Part shown: positions 42,434-50,551 of the stretch, piece by piece | Position numbering within the stretch: the first letter of the stretch is position 1 | How the letters are laid out: each line of letters opens with the position of its first letter | Source of the DNA: Agrobacterium sp. AGB01 | GTDB taxonomy: Bacteria; Pseudomonadota; Alphaproteobacteria; Rhizobiales; Rhizobiaceae | DNA: 64,000 nt | Direction: 5' to 3' | Assembly (NCBI RefSeq): GCF_014851585.1 | Contig: NZ_JACVAB010000002.1 | Location: 310,001-374,000, forward strand | Translations under genes and position numbers: made by a program | Notes under the pieces: model-generated | The model's input: only the letters and a program-made list of their open reading frames with translations | Databases searched by the model: none | Told to the model about the DNA's origin: nothing

Positions 42434-42457
42434 CAGGTTCGCCAAAGGGGGCAGGAT

Positions 42458-43162
42458 ATGACCGAAGAGAGTGTGAAGCTCGAAGAGAGCTGGCGGCAGA
42501 AGCTTCTTCCGGAATTTTCCAGTCCCTATATGTCTCAGCTCAAGGCTTTCCTGCTTGAACAGAAACAGGCAGGAAAGCACATCTTTCCCAAGGGGCATGA
42601 ATATTTCCGTGCTCTTGACCTGACGCCGCTCGGCAAAGTCAAGGTGGTCATTCTCGGACAGGACCCATATCACGGTTACGGTCAGGCGCATGGCCTGTGC
42701 TTTTCCGTCCGCCCCGGTGTCCGCACACCGCCATCACTGGTGAATATCTACAAGGAACTGCAAAGCGATCTCGGCATCCAGCCGGTCCGCCACGGCTTTC
42801 TGGAAAGCTGGGCGCAGCAGGGCGTGTTGTTGCTCAACAGCGTTTTGACTGTTGAAGAGGCGCGTGCCGCTTCTCACCAGGGGCAGGGCTGGGAAAAATT
42901 CACTGACGCTGTTATCCGCGTGGTGAATGACGAATGTGACCATGTTGTCTTCATGTTGTGGGGCTCCTACGCCCAGAAAAAAGCATCCTTCGTGGACCGC
43001 AACCGCCATCTGGTCTTGAAGGCACCACATCCTTCTCCACTATCGGCCCATAATGGCTTTTTTGGTAGCCGGCACTTTTCGCAGGCTAATGATTATCTCG
43101 TTTCCCACGGCCGCACGCCGGTTGAATGGGCATTGCCGGCGGATGTGGCCGACGCCTCGTAA
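42458..43162 (+). CDS. ung: Uracil-DNA glycosylase (family 1)
   Basis: A 234-residue enzyme with the catalytic motif [22 protein letters not shown] (D69) and the DNA-intercalation motif [13 protein letters not shown] (H near 194). It removes uracil from DNA in base excision repair. It follows the VOC gene by 24 bases and may share its transcript. Confidence 0.95.
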   Translation: MTEESVKLEESWRQKLLPEFSSPYMSQLKAFLLEQKQAGKHIFPKGHEYFRALDLTPLGKVKVVILGQDPYHGYGQAHGLCFSVRPGVRTPPSLVNIYKELQSDLGIQPVRHGFLESWAQQGVLLLNSVLTVEEARAASHQGQGWEKFTDAVIRVVNDECDHVVFMLWGSYAQKKASFVDRNRHLVLKAPHPSPLSAHNGFFGSRHFSQANDYLVSHGRTPVEWALPADVADAS

Positions 43163-43247
43163 GCAGTATTTTCTGCAATTCTTGACTTTAAAGTTCTAGT
43201 TCGTTGGTCTATGAGATAAGTGGACTTACGGGCGAAGGATTTTTGTT

Positions 43248-44321
43248 GTGTCTGTGTTATTTGCGGAAACTTCTGTTGAAATTGCCAATGCGGAGTTGAT
43301 TGTTGACAAGTTTCAGCAGCACTTTGCCGAGCATTTTCCTGTCATCCGTGAAGGTACTGTTCTCCATTACGAAACGGAATACGGCAAAGTCTGGATGGCT
43401 GGCGAGAAGGGCCGCTTCCAAGCCGAGGTCAATTGTTATGACGCCCATGTCCTGATGTCGATCAAGGCAATGCTTGCGGAACATCTGCTGGAGTTTTCGG
43501 GCGATAAGCATCTTCGTTTTCGTTGGCAGGGCCACGGGGCTGATCTGAACCAGCTACCAAATCTGTTTGAAGGTCGCGTGGTCAGGGCGTTTAACGTCAC
43601 ACCCAACATGCGTCGTCTGGTCATTTCGGTTAGTGAGGGCATTGAACGTCTGATGACCGGTGGTCTGCATGTCCGCATTCTGATCGTGCCGCAGGGTCGC
43701 ACACCGGTCTGGCCTCACCTGTCCCAAACCGGTGCTGTTGTCTGGCCGGAAGGTGATGACGAGTTGATCCGGCGCGTTTACACCATTCGTTACGGCAATG
43801 TGGAGCGTCAGGAAATCGAACTGGATTTCGTCATGCATGAGGGAAACCACATGCCTGGTGCGCATTTCGGGGCAACTGCCAAGGCCGGTGATCTGGTCGG
43901 TATTATCGGTCCCGGTGGTGGCGTCGTTCCGGTCGAGGTGGATGCCTGTGTGTTCGCTGGCGATGAAACGGCGCTTCCAGTTATCTCGCGTATGGTGGAA
44001 GAGTTGCCCGCGGGTAAGAAGATCACTGTTTACGCCGAAGTGGCAGACGAAAATGAACGTCAGGACATCAAGTCAGAAGCCGATGTCAACTGGACATGGC
44101 TTTACCGCAATGGCAAGGCTGCCGGTACATCCGGCCTTTTGGAACAGGCTTTGCGCCGGCATGACTGGAGCGAGGATAGCGACAGCCGCCATATTTTCAT
44201 TGCCTGTGAAAAGGGTGAGGTTCGCGAGATCAAGAAATTCCTCAGCGATGAGGCAAAACTGCCGAAGAACGATTTCCGCACAGCTGGATACTGGGTGCTG
44301 GGTGAGGCGGACGATCACTGA
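43248..44321 (+). CDS. Siderophore-interacting protein with N-terminal DUF2218
   Basis: A 357-residue cytoplasmic ferric reductase-like protein. The N-terminal 90 residues look like DUF2218 (KFQQHFAEHFPVIREGTVLHYETEYGKVWM). The rest is a SIP/ViuB-type flavin-binding barrel: RRLVISVSEGIERLMTGGLHVRIL, RRVYTIRY and the SIP C-terminal DETALPVISRMVEELPAG and YWVLGEADDH. It probably reduces ferric siderophores with NADPH and FAD. The GTG at 43248, 7 bases after AAGGAT, is the start. Confidence 0.85.
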   Translation: MSVLFAETSVEIANAELIVDKFQQHFAEHFPVIREGTVLHYETEYGKVWMAGEKGRFQAEVNCYDAHVLMSIKAMLAEHLLEFSGDKHLRFRWQGHGADLNQLPNLFEGRVVRAFNVTPNMRRLVISVSEGIERLMTGGLHVRILIVPQGRTPVWPHLSQTGAVVWPEGDDELIRRVYTIRYGNVERQEIELDFVMHEGNHMPGAHFGATAKAGDLVGIIGPGGGVVPVEVDACVFAGDETALPVISRMVEELPAGKKITVYAEVADENERQDIKSEADVNWTWLYRNGKAAGTSGLLEQALRRHDWSEDSDSRHIFIACEKGEVREIKKFLSDEAKLPKNDFRTAGYWVLGEADDH

Positions 44322-44363
44322 ACGTAGTCGTTGGTAGCTGCAAAGACTTCCATAGATCTTCTC

Positions 44364-44390
44364 AAGCCGCCGTAAACTGGCGGCTTTCTT
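44364..44390 (+). terminator. Terminator after the siderophore-interacting protein gene
   Basis: AGCCGCC (44365-44371) pairs with GGCGGCT (44379-44385), followed by TTCTTG. Confidence 0.7.
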
Positions 44391-44554
44391 GTTTTGAAGC
44401 CTTATGGATTGCTGAACGGGTTTGATTTTTCGTTCTCATTTTGTGAACAATGCGTTCTGAGAGCTCGGTCTATGCTTTGTGGCAGATCGGCCTAATTATA
44501 AGCCCATCAAGAGCAACGATCCTGTCTCAGGGATCAGGCACAAGGGGTTTTATC

Positions 44555-45499
44555 ATGCTGAACCAGATCAAGGGACTGCACCACGTCACGTCGATGGCAG
44601 CGAGCGCCCGCATCAATAATGCATTCTTCACCGACACGCTTGGCCTGCGCCGCGTCAAAAAGACCGTCAACTTCGATGCGCCCGACGTCTATCACCTTTA
44701 TTATGGTGATGAGGTTGGTACGCCCGGCTCGGTCATGACCTACTTCCCATTCCCGCACATTGCACGCGGCCGGCCGGGGACAGGCGAGGTTGGTACAACA
44801 CTGTTTTCCGTTCCGCAGGGATCGCTCGGTTACTGGCAGGACCGCCTGACCAAGGCCGGTGCGGATGGTCTGAAAACCGACGAAGCCTTTGGCAACAAGC
44901 GCCTGCATTTTGCAGGTCCTGATGGCGATGGTTTTGCGCTGGTTGAAGTGCCTGACGATAATCGTGGCCAGTGGGTTGGTAATGGTGTGACGGCGGATCA
45001 TGCGATCCATGGTTTTCAGGGTGCGTCGCTGCGTCTTCGTGACGAAGGTGCAACTGGCGAACTGCTGAAATTCATGGGGTATGAAGAAGTTGACCGGCAA
45101 GACGGGGTGTTGCGCCTTGGTATTGCCGGCGGCAACGGTGCCGACTTCATAGACATCGAAACCATGCCCAATATTTCGGGTGCACGTCTTGGTGCCGGTT
45201 CCGTTCATCACATCGCCTTTGCGGTCGAAAACCGTGAAAAGCAGCTCGAGGTGCGCAAGGCATTGATGGATACCGGCTATCAGGTCACGCCCGTGATCGA
45301 CCGAGACTATTTCTGGGCGATCTATTTCCGCACACCGGGCGGCGTATTGTTTGAGGTTGCCACCAATGAGCCGGGCTTTGACCGGGACGAAGACACGGCG
45401 CATCTCGGTGAAGCACTGAAACTGCCTGAACAGCATGCGCATATGCGCGGCATTCTGGAACAGCATCTGGAACCGCTTGGTGACGAAAAGGCCGCGTAA
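44555..45499 (+). CDS. Ring-cleaving dioxygenase, MhqO/PcpA-like VOC protein
   Basis: A 314-residue two-domain VOC enzyme: LNQIKGLHHVTSMAASARINNAFFTDTLGLRRVKKTVNFD at the start, TPGSVMTYFPFPHIARGRPGTGEVGTTLF, GSVHHIAFAVENREKQLEVR and the C-terminal TPGGVLFEVATNEPGFDRDED. The metal ligands would be the histidines of LHHV and HHIAF and a glutamate in the VLFEVA stretch. These hydroquinone dioxygenases open p-hydroquinone rings. An MhqD-like carboxylesterase follows, as in Bacillus quinone-response operons. The ATG at 44555 fits; an earlier in-frame start is unlikely. Confidence 0.85.
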   Translation: MLNQIKGLHHVTSMAASARINNAFFTDTLGLRRVKKTVNFDAPDVYHLYYGDEVGTPGSVMTYFPFPHIARGRPGTGEVGTTLFSVPQGSLGYWQDRLTKAGADGLKTDEAFGNKRLHFAGPDGDGFALVEVPDDNRGQWVGNGVTADHAIHGFQGASLRLRDEGATGELLKFMGYEEVDRQDGVLRLGIAGGNGADFIDIETMPNISGARLGAGSVHHIAFAVENREKQLEVRKALMDTGYQVTPVIDRDYFWAIYFRTPGGVLFEVATNEPGFDRDEDTAHLGEALKLPEQHAHMRGILEQHLEPLGDEKAA

Positions 45500-45536
45500 C
45501 GGCCTTCACTGAAACTATTGATGAAACGATGACGTC

Positions 45537-45559
45537 ACCCTCGGGATTTGCCCGAGGGT
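45537..45559 (+). other. Perfect GC-rich hairpin between the dioxygenase and esterase genes
   Basis: ACCCTCGGG (45537-45545) pairs perfectly with CCCGAGGGT (45551-45559) around ATTTG. No T-run follows, so it could be a weak terminator, an attenuator or an operator. Confidence 0.5.
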
Positions 45560-45625
45560 CAGCCCATTGGCATGGATGGTCAGATCAAATCTTGCCATGA
45601 CGCGAGCGAAAAAAGGAACCTTTCC

Positions 45626-46237
45626 ATGGGTAAGGATAACTACATTCACAATGTCAGGGCCGGTGCTGCTGGTCAGCCGCTTTTTGTCGTGCTGCATGGC
45701 ACGGGTGGGGATGAAAACCAGTTCTTCGACTTTGGCAGCCGGTTGTTGCCGCAGGCAACCGTCGTTTCGCCGCTTGGCGATGTTTCCGAACATGGTGCTG
45801 CGCGTTTTTTCCGTCGCAAGGCGGAAGGCGTCTATGATCTGGATGATCTTGAACGTGCCACGAAAAATATGGCCGACTTTGTTGAGGCGCACCGCGATCA
45901 TTATAAGGCGGGAAAGGTTATTGGACTCGGTTTTTCCAATGGTGCCAATATCCTCGCCAATGTGTTGATCGAATTTCCAGACCTGTTTGATGCGGCGGTC
46001 CTGATGCACCCGCTCATCCCGTTCCAGCCGGTCGTTAAGCCCTCCGCCAAGACGCTACGTATCCTGATCACTGCTGGTGAACGCGATCCCATCAGCCCGG
46101 TACAGTTGACGCAGGCGCTCGCCGAGCATTTCACCGGAACTGGCGCAGATGTGTCGCTGGTCTGGCATCCGGGCGGCCATGAAATCCGCTCGGGTGAAGT
46201 TGATGCCGTGCGCGAATTCGTAGCGCCTTACGCATAA
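45626..46237 (+). CDS. Alpha/beta hydrolase, MhqD/YsgA-like carboxylesterase
   Basis: A 203-residue phospholipase/carboxylesterase-type hydrolase. LFVVLHGTGGDENQFFDFGSRLLP is the oxyanion region, GLGFSNGANILANVLIEFPDLFDAAVLMHPLIPF holds the serine nucleophile (GFSNG), ITAGERDPISPVQ the acid and WHPGGHEI the histidine. It is probably the partner of the upstream ring-cleaving dioxygenase, hydrolysing a quinone-derived ester or thioester. Confidence 0.83.
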   Translation: MGKDNYIHNVRAGAAGQPLFVVLHGTGGDENQFFDFGSRLLPQATVVSPLGDVSEHGAARFFRRKAEGVYDLDDLERATKNMADFVEAHRDHYKAGKVIGLGFSNGANILANVLIEFPDLFDAAVLMHPLIPFQPVVKPSAKTLRILITAGERDPISPVQLTQALAEHFTGTGADVSLVWHPGGHEIRSGEVDAVREFVAPYA

Positions 46238-46242
46238 TTTTT

Positions 46243-46296
46243 AAGAGCGCTTCTGGCGGACATCACATCGCTGGAAGCGCTCCATCTTTTTCTTTT
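46243..46296 (+). terminator. Terminator of the MhqO/MhqD-like genes
   Basis: GAGCGCTTC (46245-46253) pairs with GAAGCGCTC (46274-46282), followed by TCTTTTTCTTTT. Confidence 0.75.
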
Positions 46297-46344
46297 CACG
46301 CAATTCCGGAATCGGAGCCGGCTCTCGTTTTCGCTGAAACTGCT

Positions 46345-46926
46345 TCAGTAGCCGCAGTTTCGCAGTTGCCGTGCATAGTTATCGGCAATGTTGGCGGAAC
46401 GGCGTGCAGCTTCGCGGATGGCAGGTTTGCTTTTCCAAACACCCTGGGCATAACCCCCGTGGCCGGAGTAATAGGCCAGATAGAGGTTATAGGTGTCGCG
46501 CAAGGCGATGCCATTCCGCTTGTTGCTCTTGTTATGATACCAGCCAACGAAGTGGATCGCGTCGGTGAAATCAGTGCGGCTTGCACTCCAGCGGCCGGTG
46601 TCACGCTGATATTCTTTCCATGTGCCGTCCAGTGCCTGGGCATAACCATAGGCGGTGGAACGACGTTTCCACGGTATGAAACCAAACAGCTTGGTGCGTG
46701 CCGGGCGCGCATACTGACGGAAACTGGATTCTGTGTAGATCGTTGCCATCAGCACAGGTACAGGCACACCCCAAGTGCGTTCTGCCGCCTGCGCGTCACG
46801 ACGCCAGTTGTTAAACAGGCCATCACGCTGTTCAAACACGGCGCATATGTTGCGCGTCTGGGTAGGGGCTGTCGCACAGCCTGCCAATAAAGCGGTCAAA
46901 AAGAGCGCGACAAATAGTTTACGCAT
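46345..46926 (-). CDS. Lytic transglycosylase SLT-domain lipoprotein
   Basis: A 193-residue lipoprotein with lipobox LLAGC (C17). The SLT domain is visible with the catalytic glutamate E66 in IYTESSFRQYARPARTKLFGFIPWKRRSTAYGYAQALDGTWKEYQRDTG, and NLYLAYYSGHGGYAQG downstream. It cleaves peptidoglycan, probably at the outer membrane. It diverges from the transglutaminase-like gene. Confidence 0.87.
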   Translation of the reverse strand: MRKLFVALFLTALLAGCATAPTQTRNICAVFEQRDGLFNNWRRDAQAAERTWGVPVPVLMATIYTESSFRQYARPARTKLFGFIPWKRRSTAYGYAQALDGTWKEYQRDTGRWSASRTDFTDAIHFVGWYHNKSNKRNGIALRDTYNLYLAYYSGHGGYAQGVWKSKPAIREAARRSANIADNYARQLRNCGY

Positions 46927-47479
46927 CGCAAAACCTCACGTTTTGCTGATTACTAATTGGTAAATACTAACGTTAGGTTTTTAGATAAGGTTAACGCTGG
47001 ACCGCTTGTCCACTGCCAGTTTAACCTTATGAAAACATGTGTGAAACGGGCATGGTTTCAAGCTTGTTTTGCGTCCGGAAATTGCCGGATTTTGGCCATT
47101 TTTCAGCTTAACAGCACATGGGTTTTTAGCAGGAGAAACCGGGTCTCTGGATGCCGAAAACCGGCAGCAACAACAGGGCCGTTTATTAACAAGAGCGTCT
47201 CGTCGCGTGTTGCAAATGTTAATGGACAGCTACCGAAAGAGAGAGGGTGCTGGTGCCGTCCCAGACGGTGATTTCAAAAAAAATGCGTTAGATGGCAATA
47301 AAAACAAATTCCGATAAAATTGTAGCTATCGATTTAAATGCCCCGAAAAGACTGCCCTGTAAGTTGGGTGTTACTGGAGAAGGGATCTGTTGCCCGAGGG
47401 CGGCAGATACCGAAGCAAACTCCAGAAACGTTATTCAAGACCGGCGGGCAAGCTGGCTGATACCGAAACGGGGTATGAA
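46927..47479. other. Long intergenic region with inverted repeat
   Basis: A 553-base gene-free stretch between divergent genes. It holds a 10-bp palindrome CTAACGTTAG (46967-46976) and a longer inverted repeat (46985-47030). Weak ORFs in it show no coding support. A small RNA cannot be ruled out. Confidence 0.5.
46985..47030. repeat. Inverted repeat with 10-bp perfect arms
   Basis: ATAAGGTTAA (46985-46994) and TTAACCTTAT (47021-47030) are perfectly complementary, with an inner CTGG/CCAG (46997-47000 and 47016-47019) extending the pairing after one mismatch. No T-run follows. Confidence 0.6.
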
Positions 47480-48025
47480 ATGTTGAAGAAGATCATAGCT
47501 GCCGCAATTTGCGGTGTATTTGTAGCATCTGTCAGTGGCGAAGCCGATGCGGCCGGGCCTGCTGGTTTCGCACGTGGTTTTGCCTCGGCTGAAAAGGCGC
47601 AGGCAATGGCCGTGGAGGCATCAGCCAGCAAGGGCGTGCGTTTCGGCGATTGCCTGCTGGTTGCCGGTCAGTGTGCACCGCGCGCCGCCCTTTCGCTGAC
47701 TGAGGCTCGTCGCAAGGACCTGTTGCGCGTCAACAAGGCGGTCAATGAGCCAATGCAGGCACTGGATGACTTTTTCGGCTCTTTCGACAGCAACAATTCG
47801 GTGCCGGCCTTTATGCAAGCCGACAATTGCGGTGATTGCGCCACCATCAAGCGCCAGGAATTGATCCATCGTGGTTGGCCATCACATGCGTTGCGCATCG
47901 GTTACGCGCTTGGTGATGATGGCTCGCTGCAAAAGGTTCTGATTGTCGAAACGGCAAAGGGCGGCGTCGTCCTCGGCAACGGTTCGCGCAACGCCAGCCC
48001 GACTGCCAGCGAAATTACGCTTTAA
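47480..48025 (+). CDS. Exported transglutaminase-like (BTLCP/DUF920) protein, catalytic residues apparently missing
   Basis: A 181-residue protein with a signal peptide (cleavage near EADA/AGP). The C-terminal part resembles the bacterial transglutaminase-like cysteine proteinase family: GDCATIKRQELIHRGWPSHALRI (C120). In that family a histidine follows in a (E)GHAVL motif and an aspartate in LDN; here the equivalent segments read SLQKVLIVE and VVLGN, so H and D seem lost. C117 lies three residues before C120. It could be a non-catalytic derivative that binds a partner. A terminator follows. Confidence 0.72.
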   Translation: MLKKIIAAAICGVFVASVSGEADAAGPAGFARGFASAEKAQAMAVEASASKGVRFGDCLLVAGQCAPRAALSLTEARRKDLLRVNKAVNEPMQALDDFFGSFDSNNSVPAFMQADNCGDCATIKRQELIHRGWPSHALRIGYALGDDGSLQKVLIVETAKGGVVLGNGSRNASPTASEITL

Positions 48026-48052
48026 GCGTTCACACTATTCATGACTGACTTG

Positions 48053-48090
48053 GCTGCCGGCTCCCTTTCAAGGGACTGGCAGCTTTTTTC
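48053..48090 (+). terminator. Terminator of the transglutaminase-like gene
   Basis: GCTGCC (48053-48058) pairs with GGCAGC (48078-48083), with an inner CCC/GGG pairing, followed by TTTTTT. It overlaps the 3' end of the convergent EamA gene. Confidence 0.7.
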
Positions 48091-48955
48091 GTTCTGCCAC
48101 CGCAATGCCACCCAGCGTCAAAAGCAGAGCCATGATCTGGTAGGTGTGCAGCGTTTCTCCAATAATGATGACGGAAAGCAACGTGCCGAACACCGGTACG
48201 AGATTGATAAACAGTCCGGCGCGGTTTGGGCCAATGCTTTCGACGCCTCTGATGTAAAGAATCTGTGCCAGAAGCGACGCTAAAATCGCCGTATAAAGCG
48301 TGATTATCCAACCCTTCTGATCCGGCCAGACGGCTGTCTGTTGCATGACCTCCCACCCCATCAGCGGGAAAGATGAGATGAGTGCGCCAAGCGCCGGTAT
48401 GGCCATCAAGGTGCGCCAGTTTACCAGTGGTTTCCAGCGCAACATGATGGTGTAGACGGCATATACCAGCACCGCCATCAGCATGATGGCATCCCCGGCA
48501 TTCAAGTCCAGCGCCAGTAACGACCACGGATCGCCATGCGAGGCCAGCAGGGCAACACCGGCAATCGTCATGAAGAACCCAATGATCTGGCCACTCATCA
48601 CGCGTGTTCCAAACAGCGCGAAGTTCAGCGCAAAAATCACCATGGGAATGCCAGCCTGGATAACGGCGGCATTGATGGCGGAGGTGTATTGCAGCGCGGT
48701 GTAGAGAAAGGCGTTGAAGCTGGTGTAACCGATGATCCCCAACCCGAAGAAATAGGGCAGGTTCTTTTTGACCACCGGCCAGTCACGGACCAGTTGCGGC
48801 ACGGAAATGGCAAAGATGAAAACGACCGCAAATACCCAGCGCAGATATGTCAGCACCATAGGACTGACATGGCCAAGGGCGAGTTTTCCGGCGACAGCAT
48901 TGCCGCCCCAGCAAAGTGTGGCGATGATCAGGGCGAGGTAGGCTCTTGAAGGCAC
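48068..48955 (-). CDS. EamA/DMT-family transporter
   Basis: A 295-residue inner membrane protein with ten hydrophobic segments in two EamA repeats: SRAYLALIIATLCWGGNAVAGKLALG, FALFGTRVMSGQIIGFFMTIAGVALL and GLFINLVPVFGTLLSVIIIGETL. A GTG at 48955 is the likely start. It probably exports a metabolite; the substrate is unknown. The very long frame upstream is antisense to purA and is not real. Confidence 0.82.
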   Translation of the reverse strand: MPSRAYLALIIATLCWGGNAVAGKLALGHVSPMVLTYLRWVFAVVFIFAISVPQLVRDWPVVKKNLPYFFGLGIIGYTSFNAFLYTALQYTSAINAAVIQAGIPMVIFALNFALFGTRVMSGQIIGFFMTIAGVALLASHGDPWSLLALDLNAGDAIMLMAVLVYAVYTIMLRWKPLVNWRTLMAIPALGALISSFPLMGWEVMQQTAVWPDQKGWIITLYTAILASLLAQILYIRGVESIGPNRAGLFINLVPVFGTLLSVIIIGETLHTYQIMALLLTLGGIAVAERKKLPVP

Positions 48956-49192
48956 GAGGGAATCTTTCGGTGGTTGTATGCAGGCGCAGGGCGGGAATCG
49001 TCGGACATCGACAACGTTTTTGCCACCTCGGTGCCGAGATAAAGCCGCAAAGCGTGCTTTGTCACGGATTTTGTCATGCAAAAAGCAAAAAACGCTAGCA
49101 TAAACAGGGTCGCTTTCCTTAAAACAACGCAGTATACATTCGCGGGTTTGGGTTAGGGCGCAGACACGCGCCATAAGCAGGAAAGCAAGATA

Positions 49193-50491
49193 ATGACGAA
49201 TGTCGTAGTGGTCGGCTCTCAGTGGGGCGACGAAGGCAAGGGTAAGATTGTTGATTGGCTCTCCGAGCGTGCGGACGTTGTCGTTCGTTACCAGGGTGGG
49301 CATAATGCCGGTCATACACTTGTCATTGATGGCGTCAGCTACAAGCTGTCTCTTCTGCCTTCGGGTGTCGTGCGTCCTGGCAAGTTGGCCGTGATCGGTA
49401 ATGGCGTTGTGGTCGACCCACATGCGCTGATTGCTGAAATGGGCCGTCTGGCTGCACAAGGTGTAACAGTTACGCCGGATAATCTGCGTATCGCCGACAA
49501 CGCCACCCTTATCCTTTCTCTGCACCGCGAACTGGACGGCATGCGCGAAGACGCGGCCTCCAACAGCGGTACAAAAATCGGCACCACGCGCCGTGGTATC
49601 GGCCCTGCCTATGAGGACAAGGTCGGTCGTCGTGCTATCCGCGTGATGGATCTGGAAGACACCGAGGCGCTGGCTGCCAAGGTTGACCGCATCCTCAACC
49701 ACCATAATGCGCTGCGTCGTGGTTTTGGTGTGGCTGAAGTCAGCCATGAAACAATCATGGAAGAGCTGACATCGATCGCCGACAAGATCCTGCCGTTCCG
49801 TGAAACCGTATGGCTTCTGCTCGACAAGAAGCGTCGCGCTGGCGCACGCATCCTGTTTGAAGGCGCGCAGGGTTCGCTGCTCGATATAGACCACGGCACA
49901 TATCCGTTCGTGACCTCGTCCAACACTGTTGCCGGTCAGGCTGCTGCTGGTTCGGGCATGGGGCCTGGCGCGCTCGGTTACATTCTTGGTATCACCAAGG
50001 CCTACACGACCCGCGTTGGTGAAGGTCCATTCCCGACCGAGCTGAACGATGAAATCGGTCAGTTCCTGGGTGAAAAGGGACATGAGTTCGGCACCGTTAC
50101 CGGACGCAAGCGCCGTTGCGGCTGGTTTGACGCTGCACTGGTTCGTCAGTCGGTGGCAACCAACGGCATTACCGGCATCGCGCTGACCAAGCTCGATGTT
50201 CTTGATGGCCTTGATGAGCTGAAGATTTGCATTGGCTACAAGCTCGACGGCAAGGAGATCGATCACCTTCCGGCAAGCCAGGGAGCGCAAGCTCGCGTCG
50301 AACCAATCTACATCACGCTGGAAGGCTGGAAAGAATCGACCGTCGGTGCCCGAAAATGGGCGGATTTGCCTGCTCAGGCGATTAAATACGTTCGTCAGGT
50401 CGAAGAACTGATCGGTGCACCCGTTGCGCTTCTTTCCACCAGCCCTGAGCGTGACGATACGATACTTGTGACTGATCCTTTTGAGGATTAA
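49193..50491 (+). CDS. purA: Adenylosuccinate synthetase PurA
   Basis: A 432-residue enzyme converting IMP, aspartate and GTP to adenylosuccinate in AMP synthesis. [82 protein letters not shown] and [12 protein letters not shown] are diagnostic. AGGAAAG lies before the ATG. Confidence 0.96.
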   Translation: MTNVVVVGSQWGDEGKGKIVDWLSERADVVVRYQGGHNAGHTLVIDGVSYKLSLLPSGVVRPGKLAVIGNGVVVDPHALIAEMGRLAAQGVTVTPDNLRIADNATLILSLHRELDGMREDAASNSGTKIGTTRRGIGPAYEDKVGRRAIRVMDLEDTEALAAKVDRILNHHNALRRGFGVAEVSHETIMEELTSIADKILPFRETVWLLLDKKRRAGARILFEGAQGSLLDIDHGTYPFVTSSNTVAGQAAAGSGMGPGALGYILGITKAYTTRVGEGPFPTELNDEIGQFLGEKGHEFGTVTGRKRRCGWFDAALVRQSVATNGITGIALTKLDVLDGLDELKICIGYKLDGKEIDHLPASQGAQARVEPIYITLEGWKESTVGARKWADLPAQAIKYVRQVEELIGAPVALLSTSPERDDTILVTDPFED

Positions 50492-50551
50492 TGTCACAAT
50501 TAATAAACCATATCGGGCCGGTACGTCGCCGGTGACGACGAGAAAGTGCTT

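Noticed and set aside
47069-47317. 82-codon plus-strand frame in the long intergenic region
   Set aside because: Weak ribosome site and composition unlike the neighbours; not enough support.
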